Assembly (NCBI GenBank): GCA_033239125.1
Contig: BSWB01000004.1
Span: forward strand, 60,945,501 to 61,009,500
Length of the DNA stretch: 64,000 bases
Direction: 5' to 3'
DNA from: Fagopyrum homotropicum
Taxonomy: Eukaryota > Streptophyta > Magnoliopsida > Caryophyllales > Polygonaceae
Position 1 is the stretch's first letter. The number at the start of each line of letters is the position of its first letter. This document shows positions 22,418 through 34,682 of this stretch, in pieces. Made by a program: the position numbers and the translations under genes. The notes under the pieces were generated by a model that saw nothing but the letters and a program-made list of their open reading frames with translations, was not told the DNA's origin and made no database searches.

Positions 22418-22500
22418 CGACCTCGGTCGAGGCGCAGAGGCGTTGACCGAGATGTTCTTCAGTCGCCTCGCTCGGTCCAGGAAGTGCCTCGGTCGAGGTA
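22418..22500. repeat. Palindromes in the G polyprotein linker
   Basis: gacctcggtcgaggcg, gttgaccgagatg, gcctcgctcggtcc, gcctcggtcgaggta, all inside the open frame between protease and integrase. Confidence 0.75.
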
Positions 22501-23455
22501 CTGCAACTGGAACTGAAACTGGAGATCTTCGTCTCCTGGATTAGCTTCTCAGTTTTAGCTCCTGGATCTTCTTCCAGTGCCTTCAAGCTCCGTATATCTG
22601 CAACACAAGAAGCATCTATACCTTCCTCCATTAAACTGAAGCTTATAACTCTTTCGAGTGGATCGTTAATAAGGATAGAGCTCACCAATTCTCTTGATTC
22701 TTCTTTATCGTAGATGTTAAAGATATCATCAGTTAGCTGCTCCCCTTTCATGGCTGCAAGTAGTGCGAACTCCACCTCATCGCCACCAATGTTGAATTTC
22801 AACTTGGCGTTCTTGCAATCCACATTGCAACCCGAAGTTGCTAGAAATGGCCTCCCGAGAATAATAGGGACAGGATAATCTGCGGGAATGTCAAGCACGA
22901 CAAAATCTATAGGTAGATAGAAGTTACCTAACTTGACCGGAACGTCCTCCAAGATGCCCACGGGATGGGTGATGGAGCGATCTGCCATATAGAGTCGAAT
23001 CTTGACCGGCTTGGGCTCTCCAAGTCCGATCTTCGTACATAGCTCTAGCGGAATGATGCTCACGCTGGCTCCTAGATCACATAGGGCTTCACAAGTGACA
23101 TCCCCAACTTGAATGGGAATGCTAAATGAGCCGGGATCTCTCAACTTAGAAGGCATCTTCTCCTTCATGATCTTAATAAGCTCCGAGGATTTAGATGTCA
23201 TCCTAACTTCACCAAAGTCCTCCAATTTCCTTTTCCTTGATAGGATCTCCTTTAAGAATTTCCCATAGGCGGGCATTCCTAGAATAGCATCAAGAAAAGG
23301 AATGTTAATATGCAGCTTGTTCATCAAGTCAAGGAACTTACCAAAGTGCTTGTCTAGATGTGCTCTGGCTCTGGACTGAGGGAATGGAAGTGGTGGTTTG
23401 TATGCAGGAGGTGGAATATAAGTTTCAGTCGTCCCTCCTGCTTTCTGTTGCTCCG

Positions 23456-23527
23456 CCTCGGTTGGCATCTCGGTCGAGGTGTTCTTCGACTGGATCTGGA
23501 CCGAGGTGGTCTGCGTCGAACGAGGTA
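23456..23527. repeat. Palindromes in the G gag C-terminal region
   Basis: gcctcggttggc, catctcggtcgaggtg, ggaccgaggtgg, cgaacgaggtac, within the coding frame. Confidence 0.7.
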
Positions 23528-24690
23528 CTGGATCTGCAGTTTTAAGTCCACTCCTCGTCGTTATGGCCATGCACTGACCCTTAGGGTTGCTTTCCGTCTT
23601 TGCTGGAAGCTTCCCTGGATCTCTTGGCGCTTCATTCGCCCTACTTGCAAGTTGTTGTTCGAAGGACTTTTGGGCCCTCGAAAATGAAGTCATAGAATTC
23701 TCCATAGCGCTAAGCTTGATCAAGATAGCCTCCAGAACTGCGTCTTTCTTTTCTGGATGAGACGAACTCGATCCTTGCCCTTGGCTCTTTAATGGAGTAG
23801 AAGAAGAAGAAGAAGGGGAAGAGAGGAATTGTTAGAGTTGGAGTTAGAATAATTGTTACCAGGATTCTGGTTGCTTTGATTGTTCGTCCTCCAATTGTTG
23901 CTATTGGATCCTCTATTGTTGTTGTTGTTGTTGTAGTTGTTGTTCCGGGAACCGTTGTTGTTGTCCACCTTCAGCTCCTTGGTGGGTGTACTTCTCCATA
24001 TGTAGGGCTTGCTTCTCAATGAAGTCCCAAGCCTCATCAATCGCCATGTCCATGAAGGTACCGGCGGAGAGTAGTTGGAGATTGAACTGGGTGCTTCCGT
24101 CCAGTCCTTTGAAGTAGATCTCCAACAACTCGATCTTTGGAATCCCATGATGTGGGCAATCCAAAAGGATGTCCTTGAACCGCTCCCATGACTTGGACAA
24201 GCTCTCCTTGTCCTTCATAATGAAAGCATTGATCTTCCCTCTCATTTCAGCGGTCTTTGAGGGGGGAAGAATTTGGTCAAGAATTCCGTAGTCATCTCCT
24301 CCCATGTGCTAATTTTACCTGGAGGAAGAGATTGATACCAAGTAAGAGCTCTATCTTTTAAGGAAAAGTAAAAAGGTCTTAGCTTGTAATTGTTATTTTC
24401 AATTCTGGAAGGTCGCAAGGTTTCCATCAAGATCTCGTAGTTTTGAAGATGTTGATGTGGCGACTCCTTCTCTAGCCCTCCGAACTGGCATTGGCGAATC
24501 ATGGATAGAACTTGCGGTCGAAGTTCGTAGTCATGATCCGCTGGATCTCCTAGGTTCACTCCTGGACGCCTCAGTTGTTGATTAGGGTCCATCCTTTGAC
24601 CTAGGGTTTGTGGGATTCCTGCAAGAAGAACATCTCGGACTGGCCTCCGAGGTGGAAGCACATCGGCCGGGGCGTCAGGTACTGGAACCT

Positions 24691-24757
24691 GCCTCGGTCG
24701 AGGGTCAGCTACTGGATCCTGCATCGGTCGAGGATCAACAGGGGGATCTTCCCTCGG
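24691..24757. repeat. Palindrome copies coding a DPRP repeat in G gag
   Basis: Three copies of cctcggtcga or close variants 33 bases apart. Translated on the minus strand they give the repeated DPRP peptide (DPRPMQDPVADPRPRQ). Confidence 0.7.
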
Positions 24758-25111
24758 TCGAAGTAGAATCTGGTCTCGTATGACTGCTATCTCCGCTTCG
24801 ATTGCTGCAGTCCTGGTGCGATTCTCTTCTTTCTCTTGTCTTAGTTCTTCTTTGCTGAGACGTAGCAGCTCTAGCGTCTCTTTCAATTCGGCCGCAAGAT
24901 CACGGTCGTCTTGTTGGGCCATCTTCGCTTCTCTTAAGCGTCGCTTATATGTCTTTTCTGGTTCGGGATCGTAAGGAACGATTTCCTTCCCAGTGCGGGT
25001 TCTTCGCATATACCTAAGAAAGAACCTGCAAAAGTCACTCAAGTAGAGTGGTTAGATGACACGGGGGCAAGCGCCCCAAGAGCAAACCGTACCGGCTCGG
25101 TCTAGACCAAG

Positions 25112-25129
25112 TCCCCGGCAACGGCGTCA
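25112..25129 (-). other. Primer binding site (tRNA-Asp), element G
   Basis: tccccggcaacggcgtca: one mismatch to the tRNA-Asp 3' end (gcgtca for gcgcca). Confidence 0.88.
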
Positions 25130-25135
25130 AAAACT

Positions 25136-26941
25136 TGTTCGCTCCAAACGGTGTGTGCAAGCTTTAAATTTATAACCCTAGACTTAAGCTTAAAACAAGG
25201 ATGCGAACCCGCAGTGTACGGGTCAATCGTAGTAAAAAGCAAGAAATTTCAGGGGTCGATCACAGGGACTCGGTGAAACAAAGTCAATAACGGTAAGCTT
25301 CGTGAATGCTAACCACAAAGAGCAATTAACACAATCAAAGATGAATAAGAAGTCAAATAAGCAAACATGCAATTCTAGGGATTAAAGCGTCTAGTTGTGG
25401 TTCCAACTCAAGATCTAAAGATAAGCGGACAAAGCTGAGATTTTTGCAAGGGGAAGGCGTTACTAAAGTGGAGTAGATTACCGGGTAAGTCTCACTACTC
25501 ACTAATCCAAAACCGTAACTCCTATTACCGGGTAAGTCTCAAGGAATCAAGGTAAAGAACTATAACCTCAAACTACCACACCAATTAAGGGAATAGAATC
25601 AACCTTTACCGGGTAAGTCTCAAGCTAACTCACAAAGATGGGATGGAAGCACACTCAAACCCCAATAAAGGATAAACCTTTATTAGCTATACTTATGATC
25701 GTTGGTACACAAACTAAGGAATTACCGGGTAAGTCTCATCCTAAGCTTGCATTGAACCAGGAAAGGTGTAATAAGAATAGGATTTGGCAAATTCTAACAC
25801 TTAACTCTCAGTTTAGGATCAGATAAGTCACCTCGGTCAGCCAGATTCCACCCCGGCCGAGATGTTCATCGACTGAACGAGATGCTTTAGGGTTAAGGTT
25901 AAAGACTCGAACTTTCAGGGTCCTACTGGAATCTAAGATTATTCTATCATTGTTTTTCCCACAACCTTCAGCCAATCACCCTAGAATCACACAAGGAAAT
26001 TAGCCACTCATCATCATTATGAAAGTATTAAATATATGGGAAGAAGATGAATATTTGAACAAGAAGAATTTAATGAAAAAGACTTCAATAACTGAATCAA
26101 ATATCACAACAAAGCGTTCCTTGGATAGTAATCCAACAAGACAAGACAACAAGGAAGGGGATTGAAGACAATCTTACAAAACCCTCCAAAAAGCTATAAA
26201 AGCTACGATCTTCAATCTTCCTTCAACCTTCAAAAAGGTTCTTCAAAAACTCCCAACTGGAGTATGGCTGTTGCGATGTATGTGATATGATAGCGGGTTT
26301 TTCGGTGTAAGCGGGATTTCCGTCGTAAGCGAGATGTGATAGCGGATCCTTTTTTGTAAGCGGGTCTTTAGATTTGTGGAAATCCAACCCTTTTTATAGG
26401 AAAATAACCCTCCAAAGATAAAATATCTTAGAAAGATCTTTTCCCATAAAAATAGGTAAAATATAAGATCTTCTTCCTTCCAGGAGCCAAGCCCAAAAAT
26501 ATAAGATCACCTTCCAAAGATAAAAGATCTCAGCCAAGAATAAAATATTCTCGCCGCGTCCTAGGTGTTCGCCTCGGTCGAGTCGGCGTCTCTGGATCAC
26601 CTCGGTCGAGATGAATCTCTGGTCAACCGAGGTGAGTCATAACTGAATGTGAAATCTCTCAAAACTGGTCCAAAGTAAATCTTAATCCATGGCTATGCTT
26701 CCTGGATGGTTCCTTATGCTCCTCAATGTAGCTCCAAATGACTCATGACTCCTTTTGCTCCTTTTTGATGCAAAACGTGCCATTTTACCTACAATTACAG
26801 CAAAACTAGGTGTAGACCTCGATTCCTGAAAAGGTAGATGAAACGGTAATATAATCACATATTATACATACAAACATGCAGATTATGAAAGATAAAACGT
26901 CAAAACAAACCCCAAAATATAGACTATAATTCATGCTATCA
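25136..26941 (-). repeat. Right (5') LTR of element G
   Basis: 1806 bp, the same length as its partner. The sense TATA-like CCTATAAAAAGG lies at 26389-26400 and the motif array near 25479-25737. Confidence 0.95.
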
Positions 26942-26946
26942 TTGCC
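26942..26946. repeat. Target site duplication of G, right copy
   Basis: ttgcc; F resumes here with tcccaag, the other arm of its hairpin. Confidence 0.95.
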
Positions 26947-29900
26947 TCCCAAGAAGCACTTTGTTTAAGGTCCGTAGCTAGACCATATTTGCAGTTATTC
27001 GAGTGCGGTGGGTGCGAACTCTTCAGCTTGGAGTTTCGGTGTATACTTCTTGAGTTGTTGACCGTTCACCTTAAAGCTTCCGACCTTTTCATCCCATACT
27101 TCAACTGCACCATGGGGAAAAACACGTTTGATTAGAAAAGGTCCAGTCCAACGAGATTTAAGCTTACCTGGAAAGAGACGAAGCCTTGAATTGAAGAGGA
27201 GGACTTGATCTCCCTCTTTGAGGTCCTTTGGGATGATATGCTTATCATGTCAATGCTTCGCTCTTTCTTTATAGATATTGGCGTTTTCGTAGGCGTTCAA
27301 GCGAAGTTCTTCAAGCTCATTAAGGTCTAGGAGACGCTTCTCTCCCGCTTCCTTCATGCTGAAGTTCAACCACTTTATTGCCCAATACGCCTTGTGTTCC
27401 AACTCTACCGGTAAGTGACAAGACTTCCCATACACAAGGTTGTATGGTGTTGTTCCGATGGGAGTCTTATATGCAGTCCGGTACGCCCATAATGCGTCAT
27501 CTAGCTTCAAAGACCAATCCTTCCTTGTCCTTGAAACCGTCTTCTCTAAGATTCCCTTAATCTCCCGGTTAGAGATCTCCACTTGTCCACTAGTTTGTGG
27601 ATGATAAGGGGTGGCGATCTTGTGAGTCACCCTATACTTAGCTAAAAGAGCTTCGAAACGTCGGGCAATGAAGTTAGAACCTCCATCACTAATGATAGTC
27701 CGTGGTGTCCCAAATTGTGGGAAGATGGTCTTGTTAAAGAACTTAACCACTACCATGGAATCATCGGTGGGAGAGGCAATTGCTTCTACCCATCTCAAAA
27801 CATAATCCACCGCTAAAAGTATGTATTGGTTTCTACAAGATGATGGGAAAGGTCCCATGAAGTATACTCCCCAAACGTCAAAGATCTCCACCTCTTGGAT
27901 GTTGTTAAGAGGCATCTCGTTCCTCCTAGATATATTTCCTGTTCTTTGACAAGCATCGCAACAGGAAACAAAGGTTTGCACATCTTTAAACAAAGTAGGC
28001 CAAAAGAATCCAGATTGCAATACCTTAGCGCTAGTTTTGTTCGAACTAGCGTGTCCTCCACAAGGTAGTGAATGACAATGACGGATGACACTTTGCATCT
28101 CATCTTCCGGCACACATCGCCGAATAATGCCGTCCGGACCTCTCTTAAAGAGGAGAGGTTCATTCCAAAAGTATTTCCGAACATCCTTAAAGAACTTCTT
28201 TCTTTGTGCGTAGGATAATCCGGGTGGTAATTCCTGACAAACCAAATAGTTAACAAAATCAGCAAACCATGGTTCGTTACCTTTGGTGATCACGTCGATG
28301 CACTCCTCTATGATGTGTAAATGCTCGTCCGGAAAGGAGTCATCTATAGGTAGATGGTCGTCCTCTAGATGTGTTAGACGACTCAAATGATCCGCAACAG
28401 AATTTTCCGAACCCTTCTTGTCGCGGATCTCTAGATCGAATTCTTGTAGGAGACGAATCCATCTAATTAGCCTTGGCTTCGCATCCTTCTTTGCAAGTAG
28501 ATACCGGATCGCAGCATGATCCGTGTATACAATCACCTTTGCACCTACAAGATAAGAGCGAAATTTGTCAATTGCATATACAATTCCTAAGAATTCTTTT
28601 TCTGTAGTGGCGTAGTTGAGCTGCGCCTCATCTAGCGTCTTGCTAGCATAGTAGATAGCATGGGTTCGCCCTTCCTTTCTTTGCCCAAGCACAACCCCTA
28701 TGGCTACGTCACTTGCATCACACATAACCTCAAAGGGAAGATTCCAATCCGGAGGTTGGATAATCGGGGCTGAGATTAGAGCTTCCCGAATCTTATTGAA
28801 CGCATCTAGACATTCCTGTGAAAAATCAAAAACTGCATCCTTCATCAATAGATTAGTAAGAGGCTTTGATATCTTAGAGAAATCCTTTATAAAGCGTCTA
28901 TAAAATCTAGCATGTCCTAGAAAACTTCTTATCCCTTTCACCGAAGTTGGGGGAGGAAGCTTTTCTATTGTCTCTATCTTAGCTTTATCCACCTCAATCC
29001 CTCTACTAGAGATTAAGTGTCCTAATACAATGCCCTCTTTCACCATAAATTGACACTTCTCCCAATTAAGAACTAGGTTAGTGTCTTCACACCTTTGTCA
29101 AAAGAGGAACCATAAACGGAGAAGTCATCCATAAAAACCTCCATGATTTCCTCTATGTATTCCGAGAAGATGGCCATCATGCACCTTTGAAAGGTCGTTG
29201 GGGCGTTGCAAAGCCCGAACGGCATCCTCCTATAGGCAAATGTACCCCACGGGCACGTGAACGTGGTCTTCTCTTGATCATCCGGGTGTATCAGAATCTG
29301 AAAGAAACCACTATAACCGTCAAGATAGCAAAAGTGTGAATGTTGTGCTAACCTTTCAAGCATTTGATCGATGAAGGGTAGTGGGAAGTGATCCTTCCTC
29401 GTCGCGTTGTTTAGCTTGCGGTAGTCTATACACATCCGCCATCCTGTTACGGTTCGTGTAGGAATGAGTTCATTGTTTTCGTTGGTGATGACCGTCATTC
29501 CTCCCTTCTTCGGAACCACCTGTACGGGACTCACCCACTTGCTATCGGAGATAGGGTAGATGATACCTGCATCAAGTAGTTTAAGAAGTTCCTTCTTGAC
29601 AACCTCCTTCATGGTCGGATTTAACCGCCTTTGAGGTTGTCGCGAAGTTCTAAAGTCCTCTTCCATTAAGATCTTATGCATGCATAGGGAAGGTTTGATT
29701 CCTACTAAATCCTCTATAGTATATCCTAAGGCTTTCCTATTTTTGTTAAGGACAACCATAAGCTTACTATGTTCATCAATACTCAAATCGGAACTAACAA
29801 TTACCGGAAAGGTAAAATTAGGTCCTTGAAATGCGTACCTTAGATGTGTAGGAAGTGGCTTCAATTCCATCACTATAGGAGTCTCCAATGGCTCTTGAGG

Positions 29901-29999
29901 AGTATCCGATGCTTCCTTAGAAGTGTCTAAGGATGTAGAAGGTGTTGGAGAAGAATCAAGAGAAGTTGTGGAGAGGATACAATCTCCTTCAGATTCACC

Positions 30000-30171
30000 C
30001 AAAATTACGGCTACTCTGCCTTCTTCACGGCTGTGATTTTGGGTGTGGAAAGTAATTATGGTGCCTTTGTTGTCTCCACGGCCGTGATTTTGGCCGTGTA
30101 ACTTACTGGAATGCTCCACGCTTGTGTTGGTGAATTCCACGGCCGTGGAATAGGCTGTCTGACCGTGGATC
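30000..30171. repeat. Palindromes in the F polyprotein linker
   Basis: At least seven sites, among them cacggctgtgattt, ctccacggccgtgatttt, ggccgtgtaac and a full TTCCACGGCCGTGGAA near 30135-30150, then gaccgtggatcc. All are in the coding frame between protease and RT. Confidence 0.75.
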
Positions 30172-32869
30172 CGTACGTTTTCTGACTCATCGTGGAGTTT
30201 CTCGAACTCTTCTTCATACACTTCTTTTTGTTTCTCTAAGGCTTCAATTGCCTCATTGCACTCCTCTTCTTCCCCTATATCCATAATGCTCATAGACAGA
30301 ACTTTTTGCAAGGGATCTTTGAAGAGAATAGAACTTACCTCCTCTCTAGATAGCTCTTCGTCATGGATATTGAATATATCCTCATCGAAGGCTGGTTCCT
30401 TCACTAAAGTGGAAAGGACGAACTCTATCTTTTCTTCTCCTATGTCAAAGGTGAGTCTAGCATTCTTGCAATCGACTATACAGCCGGATGTTGCAAGGAA
30501 CGGTCTTCCGAGTATGATCGGGACCGGACTATCTGCAGGAATATCAAGCACAACAAAGTCTATAGAAATATAGAACTTACCAAGCTTGACCGGGACGTCT
30601 TCAACTATACCGACGGGACGAGTTATGGATCGATCCGCCATGTACAACGTCATCTTCACCGGTTTAGGATCGTCTAACCCGATCTTCCTGCATAGGACAA
30701 GCGGGATGATGCTCACGCTTGCTCCTAAATCACATAATGCATCATATGTGACATCTCCCACTCCTATGGGAATACAAAATGACCCCGTATCCTTCAGCTT
30801 TGGGGGCATCTTCTCTTTCATGGTTTTGATGAGATCCGATGAATCCGAACTCATCTTAACCTCTCCAAAATCCTATAGCTTTCTTTTATTAGAGAGGATC
30901 TTCTTTAAGAACTTCCCATAAGCTGGCATACCTACAATTGCATCAATGAAAGGTATATTAATATGCAGTTTGCTCATGAGTTCAATAAACTTACCGAATT
31001 GCTTGTCTAGACGCGCTCTTGCTCTAGATTGCGGGAATGGTAGGGGAGGTTTGTAAGCTGGAGGAGGAACGTAGACATCTTCCTTCTCCTTCCCCTTTTC
31101 TTTCTCTTTCTCAACGGGGACTTCTACAAACTTAGGCTGCGGGTCGGTAGTTGTTACTCCGCTCCTAGTTGTGATTGCCATCACCCTTCCTTTTGGGTTG
31201 TCCTCCGTCTTTCCTGGAAGTTTTCCTTGATTCCTAGGAACTTCCTCCGCATGGCTAAACATTTGGTTTTCTAAAACCTTTTGGGCTTTATCAACCTTAG
31301 TTATGTGATCATTAACCTTGATGATGCGAGTCTCCAATCCTTGAAGCTTGCCCAAAATTGTTTCCAACATGGGATCGGGCTTCTTTTTCCCCGAAGTACT
31401 TCCACCATTACATGTTTGCCCCTGGCTTTTCAAAGGAGTGGAAGAAGAGGAAGGTGGAGTTAGTGAATTTCCTGAATTGGAATAAGAATTACCGGAATTT
31501 TGTTGGTTGGGACGCCAATTGTTGTTGTTCGAACCCCTATTGTTGTTCCAATTATTGTTCCGGTTGTTGTTGTTGTTGTTCCAATTATTCCGGTTGTTGT
31601 TCCGGTTGTTGCGGTTTGTATTCTCATTCCCGTTGTGGTTATTGTTGTTGCCCAAATAACCGACATCTTGTTCCTTTTGCTTTGGAAAGTTGGTTTTGAT
31701 GGCTTCCTTCAACTCTTTAATCTCCGTATTGAGAGAAAAGATTTGAGTTTGAGCTGCTTGTGATAGCTTTGCTCCTTGTTCCACATGATTCGCCTCTACA
31801 TTCCGGTGAGAATACTTCTCAATGACTCGCGCTTGCTTCTCAATGAAATCCCAAGCGTCATCTTCCCTCATGTCCATGAATGTACCACATGAAAGGGATT
31901 GGAGCTTGAATTGTGTCTCCACATCCAGCCCCTTATAGTATATCTCCAATAGCGCTAATTTGGATATGCCATGATGTAGACAATCCAATAGCAAATCCTG
32001 AAATATTTCCCAAGATTGAAACAAACTTTCGTTAGATCTCATAGAAAATGCATTAATCTTACCTCTCAACTCCGCCGTCTTGGATGGCGGAAAGAACTTA
32101 GTGAGGAATTCCGAAGAAGGATCCTCCCATGTTTCGAGTTTCCCACTTGGAAGAGCTTGATACCAAGACAATGCTTTCCCTTTCAAGGAGAAAAAGAAAG
32201 GCTTGAGTTTATAGCTGTTGGTAGTTGCATTCTTTGGCTTCATTGTCTCCATCATGATCTCAAAATTTTGTAGATGTTGATGTGGAGATTCAGCGCTTGT
32301 TCCCCCAAATTGATTTTGGCGGACAATGGTAATAACTTGCGGGTTGAAGCTAAACTCTTGTGCATCATCAGCATCAAAGTTCACACCCAAACGGCGTGGT
32401 TGCTGCGTTGGATCCATCCTTTGGCGAAGAGTTCTTGGCTCCTCATCCACACGATCGACTCTCGCACCTCTAGCTGGGGCACGGCGATTGGCAGCTGCCC
32501 GTGGAACGAATGGGTTCACATTGATCGTTGGATCAATTTCCTCTAGTGGTGGCATGGAAGAGTCGCTATCCTCATTGGATGAGTTGGTTCTAACCGATCT
32601 CGATGGCCTCCTTCTACTCTTTGCCTTCTTGAGGTTGTTTATTTCCAGCCTCATTTGAAACATCATGTCCGTTAGATCATCAACCTTCGTTTGATGACGA
32701 TCCATTTCCTCCCTGCGAGTCTTCTCACTCCATTGGAGTTGAGCTTCTTTTTCCGCCAACTCCGTTTGGTAATCACATTCTCTTTCTTCAGCCATCTTTC
32801 TTTCCTTGAGCTTTCTCCTCAAAGTCCTCTCAAGCTCTTGATCAAGAGGTAAGAGGTCTTCGTTGTTCC

Positions 32870-32874
32870 TAGAC
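32870..32874. repeat. Target site duplication of H, left copy
   Basis: tagac, identical to 46120-46124. Confidence 0.95.
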
Positions 32875-33470
32875 TGTTCGCCCCTAGAGGTGTGTGCAAA
32901 TAAGTTTTAAATTTATAAAACTAGAATCAAGCAGCGAACCCGCAGTGTACGGATCGATATAGTTAAGCAAGAATTTCAGAGTATCGAACACAGGGATTTG
33001 GGGGGTTAAATCCAGTTGTAGGTTATCAAGCGAGTAAATGTAAGAGCTTTTCGAATTATTGGGAAAACAACAATCCTAAAGATCCAGGTATCCAGCTGTG
33101 GCAATTGATTCAAGATATACTTAATGATGTAAAGACAGAGTTGAGATATGCAAAGGTATACTAATGTAAGGTAATCGTACGGTGAAGTTCCAAAAACCTT
33201 ATATAACTCACCTACAAGGCACTCTCTATACAGGTTGTTGAGGCTCAATATAGAAGGATTCTAGAGACGAGAATTAGTGTCAAATACCCAAACTTATAAC
33301 CCAAGGATCAAGACTAACTTAACCGATTGAGGTTGTGACACTCACAATCGAGGTAGAGGTTGTTGAGGCTTCACTACCACCTAGAAAAGACAAGTCTAAA
33401 CTAAGCTAAAGCAAATCTTTAACTTTAGATTAAAGTAAAAGCAGGTTCGTAGACTTAAGGGAAATCACGG

Positions 33471-33519
33471 TTAGTTCTTGAGGTTCCACGGCCGTGGACT
33501 CAAGAACAGACCGTAATTT
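33471..33519. repeat. Palindrome triad, H LTR site 1
   Basis: aaatcacggtt, ttccacggccgtgga, agaccgtaattt; the right copy is at 44940-44994. Confidence 0.78.
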
Positions 33520-34174
33520 AGGTTTGTCGGCGAGTCTCTCTAACTCTCAGGGTCTAATCTGTTTGCGATCGATCTATCATCATCTAAGCCACAACTATCA
33601 ACCCTTCACCTTAGAATTGTTAAGGGTTTTTAGCCAATAACAGCCATGTTGATATCAATTCAAGAATTAAAAGATAAAAAGATGAAAACTTTCAAGAACT
33701 TTCAATAATCTTCAATTCAATCTCAAAGTCACAAAGAGAACAAGTAATGCCAAAAGATTCAAAGTAAAACAAACAATCACCACCTTAGGAAAGAAGAGAA
33801 AACGGGATGTCAATCCGTTTTCCAAATCAAACCTAAACAAGAAGAGAGATCTTCTTGCGAAATCTTCTAAGAACTTCGATCTTCCGCCAATCCGGAGATC
33901 TCAACAGCAATCTCCACCAAAAGTGCGAGATTAGAGGAATTGCCAAACGCGAACTTTGATCTCCCAAAGAGATGTCAATAATTCCAAGCAAGCTAAGCGA
34001 AGTGTAAGCGTGTCTAAGCGGTCCTAAGCAATGATGAATGAGGGTAAGCGGGGGTAAGAGAAGGTGTCGGATTCTTGCTTCGTCCGTCTTTTTATAGTGC
34101 AGGGCAAAATGTCGGCCCGGCCCAATCTTTAAAAGATCGTGGCTTCAAAGTGTGGCGAAAAGATTCGCCAAGAT

Positions 34175-34355
34175 CACGGTCGTGGAAGTGTTCCACGACC
34201 ATAATTTAGAGCGTGGAAACAAATACGGTTTGCACCATATGTTCCACGGCCGTGTAATCCTCTGGAATGAACATGAATTTCTGACTCCAAATCCACGGTC
34301 GTGGAATTGAACGTGGAACGTAATACGGTCGTGATTTAGAGCGTGGTTTAGGGCA
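34175..34355. repeat. Palindrome cluster, H LTR site 2
   Basis: Runs of atcacggtcgtgg, ttccacgacc, ttccacggccgtgt, atccacggtcgtggaat, atacggtcgtgattt and gagcgtgg; the right copy is at 45651-45823. Confidence 0.7.
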
Positions 34356-34643
34356 AGAACGTGATTCTTCCCTAAACTCGTGCATTCCTCAAGCTAAGAC
34401 TCCAAATTGCTTCCAAAGAACGTTCCTAATCCATGGACATATCAACTCAACTCTCCTTTGCTCGATTCCGTTCAGAAATAGCTCCAAATCACCTATAATC
34501 AACATAGAACTAGTGTAGACATCCATATTGACAATATAGGTAATACTAGCTCACATATGCACAAAGTTCAATCAAAGACTATCAATATGAATCAAATACG
34601 TTTAGAAAACGTGCCTAAAATATCACAATATTTCATGCTAACA

Positions 34644-34682
34644 AATAACCCCATACTTAACACTTGCTTGTCCCTAAGCAAG
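34644..34682 (-). promoter_or_regulatory. PPT and PPT-proximal hairpin, element H
   Basis: Sense AAGTATGGGGTTATT next to the LTR. Hairpin 34663-34682 with the same stem as F and G except for a mismatch at the loop-closing pair; 20 bases from the LTR. Confidence 0.75.

Larger units (their letters stand above)
21024..25009 (-). pseudogene. Gag-protease-integrase of G, RT/RNase H deleted
   Basis: Starts at ATG 25009-25007 (MRRTRTGKEIVPYDPEPEKT). The Gag core (PHQHLQNYEILMETL, ALTWYQSLP, WEEMTTEFLTKFF) is followed by a base loss in a C run near 24260, a Gln/Asn-rich microsatellite with further shifts (about 23800-24000), then a long open stretch 23723-22167: Gag C-terminus (AITTRSG), protease (CDLGASVSIIPLELC), a palindrome-rich linker, and directly the integrase start (GPWYADIVNYLV). 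All of RT and RNase H is absent and the join is in frame (near 22330-22400). A TGA at 22167-22169 replaces Gly of FKRGPDG; integrase then runs open to 21024 with HHCC, VDFMGP, ISDGK and NREIKA motifs. Confidence 0.9.
15511..26941 (-). mobile_element. Athila-type retrotransposon G, lacking RT and RNase H
   Basis: 11,431 bp on the minus strand with two 1806-bp LTRs that differ at roughly 20-25 positions by eye (about 1%), ttgcc duplications, PBS and PPT. Its polyprotein passes from protease directly to integrase, so it cannot copy its own RNA and would depend on a related element. Its palindromes are of the CACCTCGGTCGAGGTG type, found in no other element here. It has the ORF1-like gene in broken form. 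Confidence 0.93.
26995..32874 (-). pseudogene. Gag-pol of F, broken
   Basis: Main part of the F polyprotein; its first codons lie at 46120-46132, beyond element H. Gag core (PHQHLQNFEIMMETM, ALSWYQALP), an Asn-rich stretch, protease (CDLGASVSIIPLVLC), a palindrome-rich linker, RT (MCIDYRKLN, FMDDFSVYG), RNase H (CDASDVAIG, YTDHAAIRY) and integrase (HCH, CDACQ, ISDGG, NREIKG). Breaks: TAG for Glu at about 30870-30872 (KRKL*DFGEV), a roughly 34-base deletion near 29094 after the FMDD box that shifts the frame, and TGA for Trp at 27247-27249 (RAKH*HDKHI). After the last stop the frame continues to the family terminus at 26995. It is very similar to H throughout. Confidence 0.92.
32875..34643 (-). 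repeat. Left (3') LTR of element H
   Basis: 1769 bp, TGTTCGCCCC to CTAACA. Conserved block 32937-32952; ggttgttgaggct near 33232 and 33357; TATA-like sense CTATAAAAAG near 34086-34096. Confidence 0.95.

Noticed and set aside
31358..31763. Cys- and Val-rich plus-strand frames opposite the F gag (and 42807-43055 opposite H)
   Set aside because: They are the antisense of the Asn codon repeats in gag (GTT/TTG repeats); composition explains them and they have no independent support.
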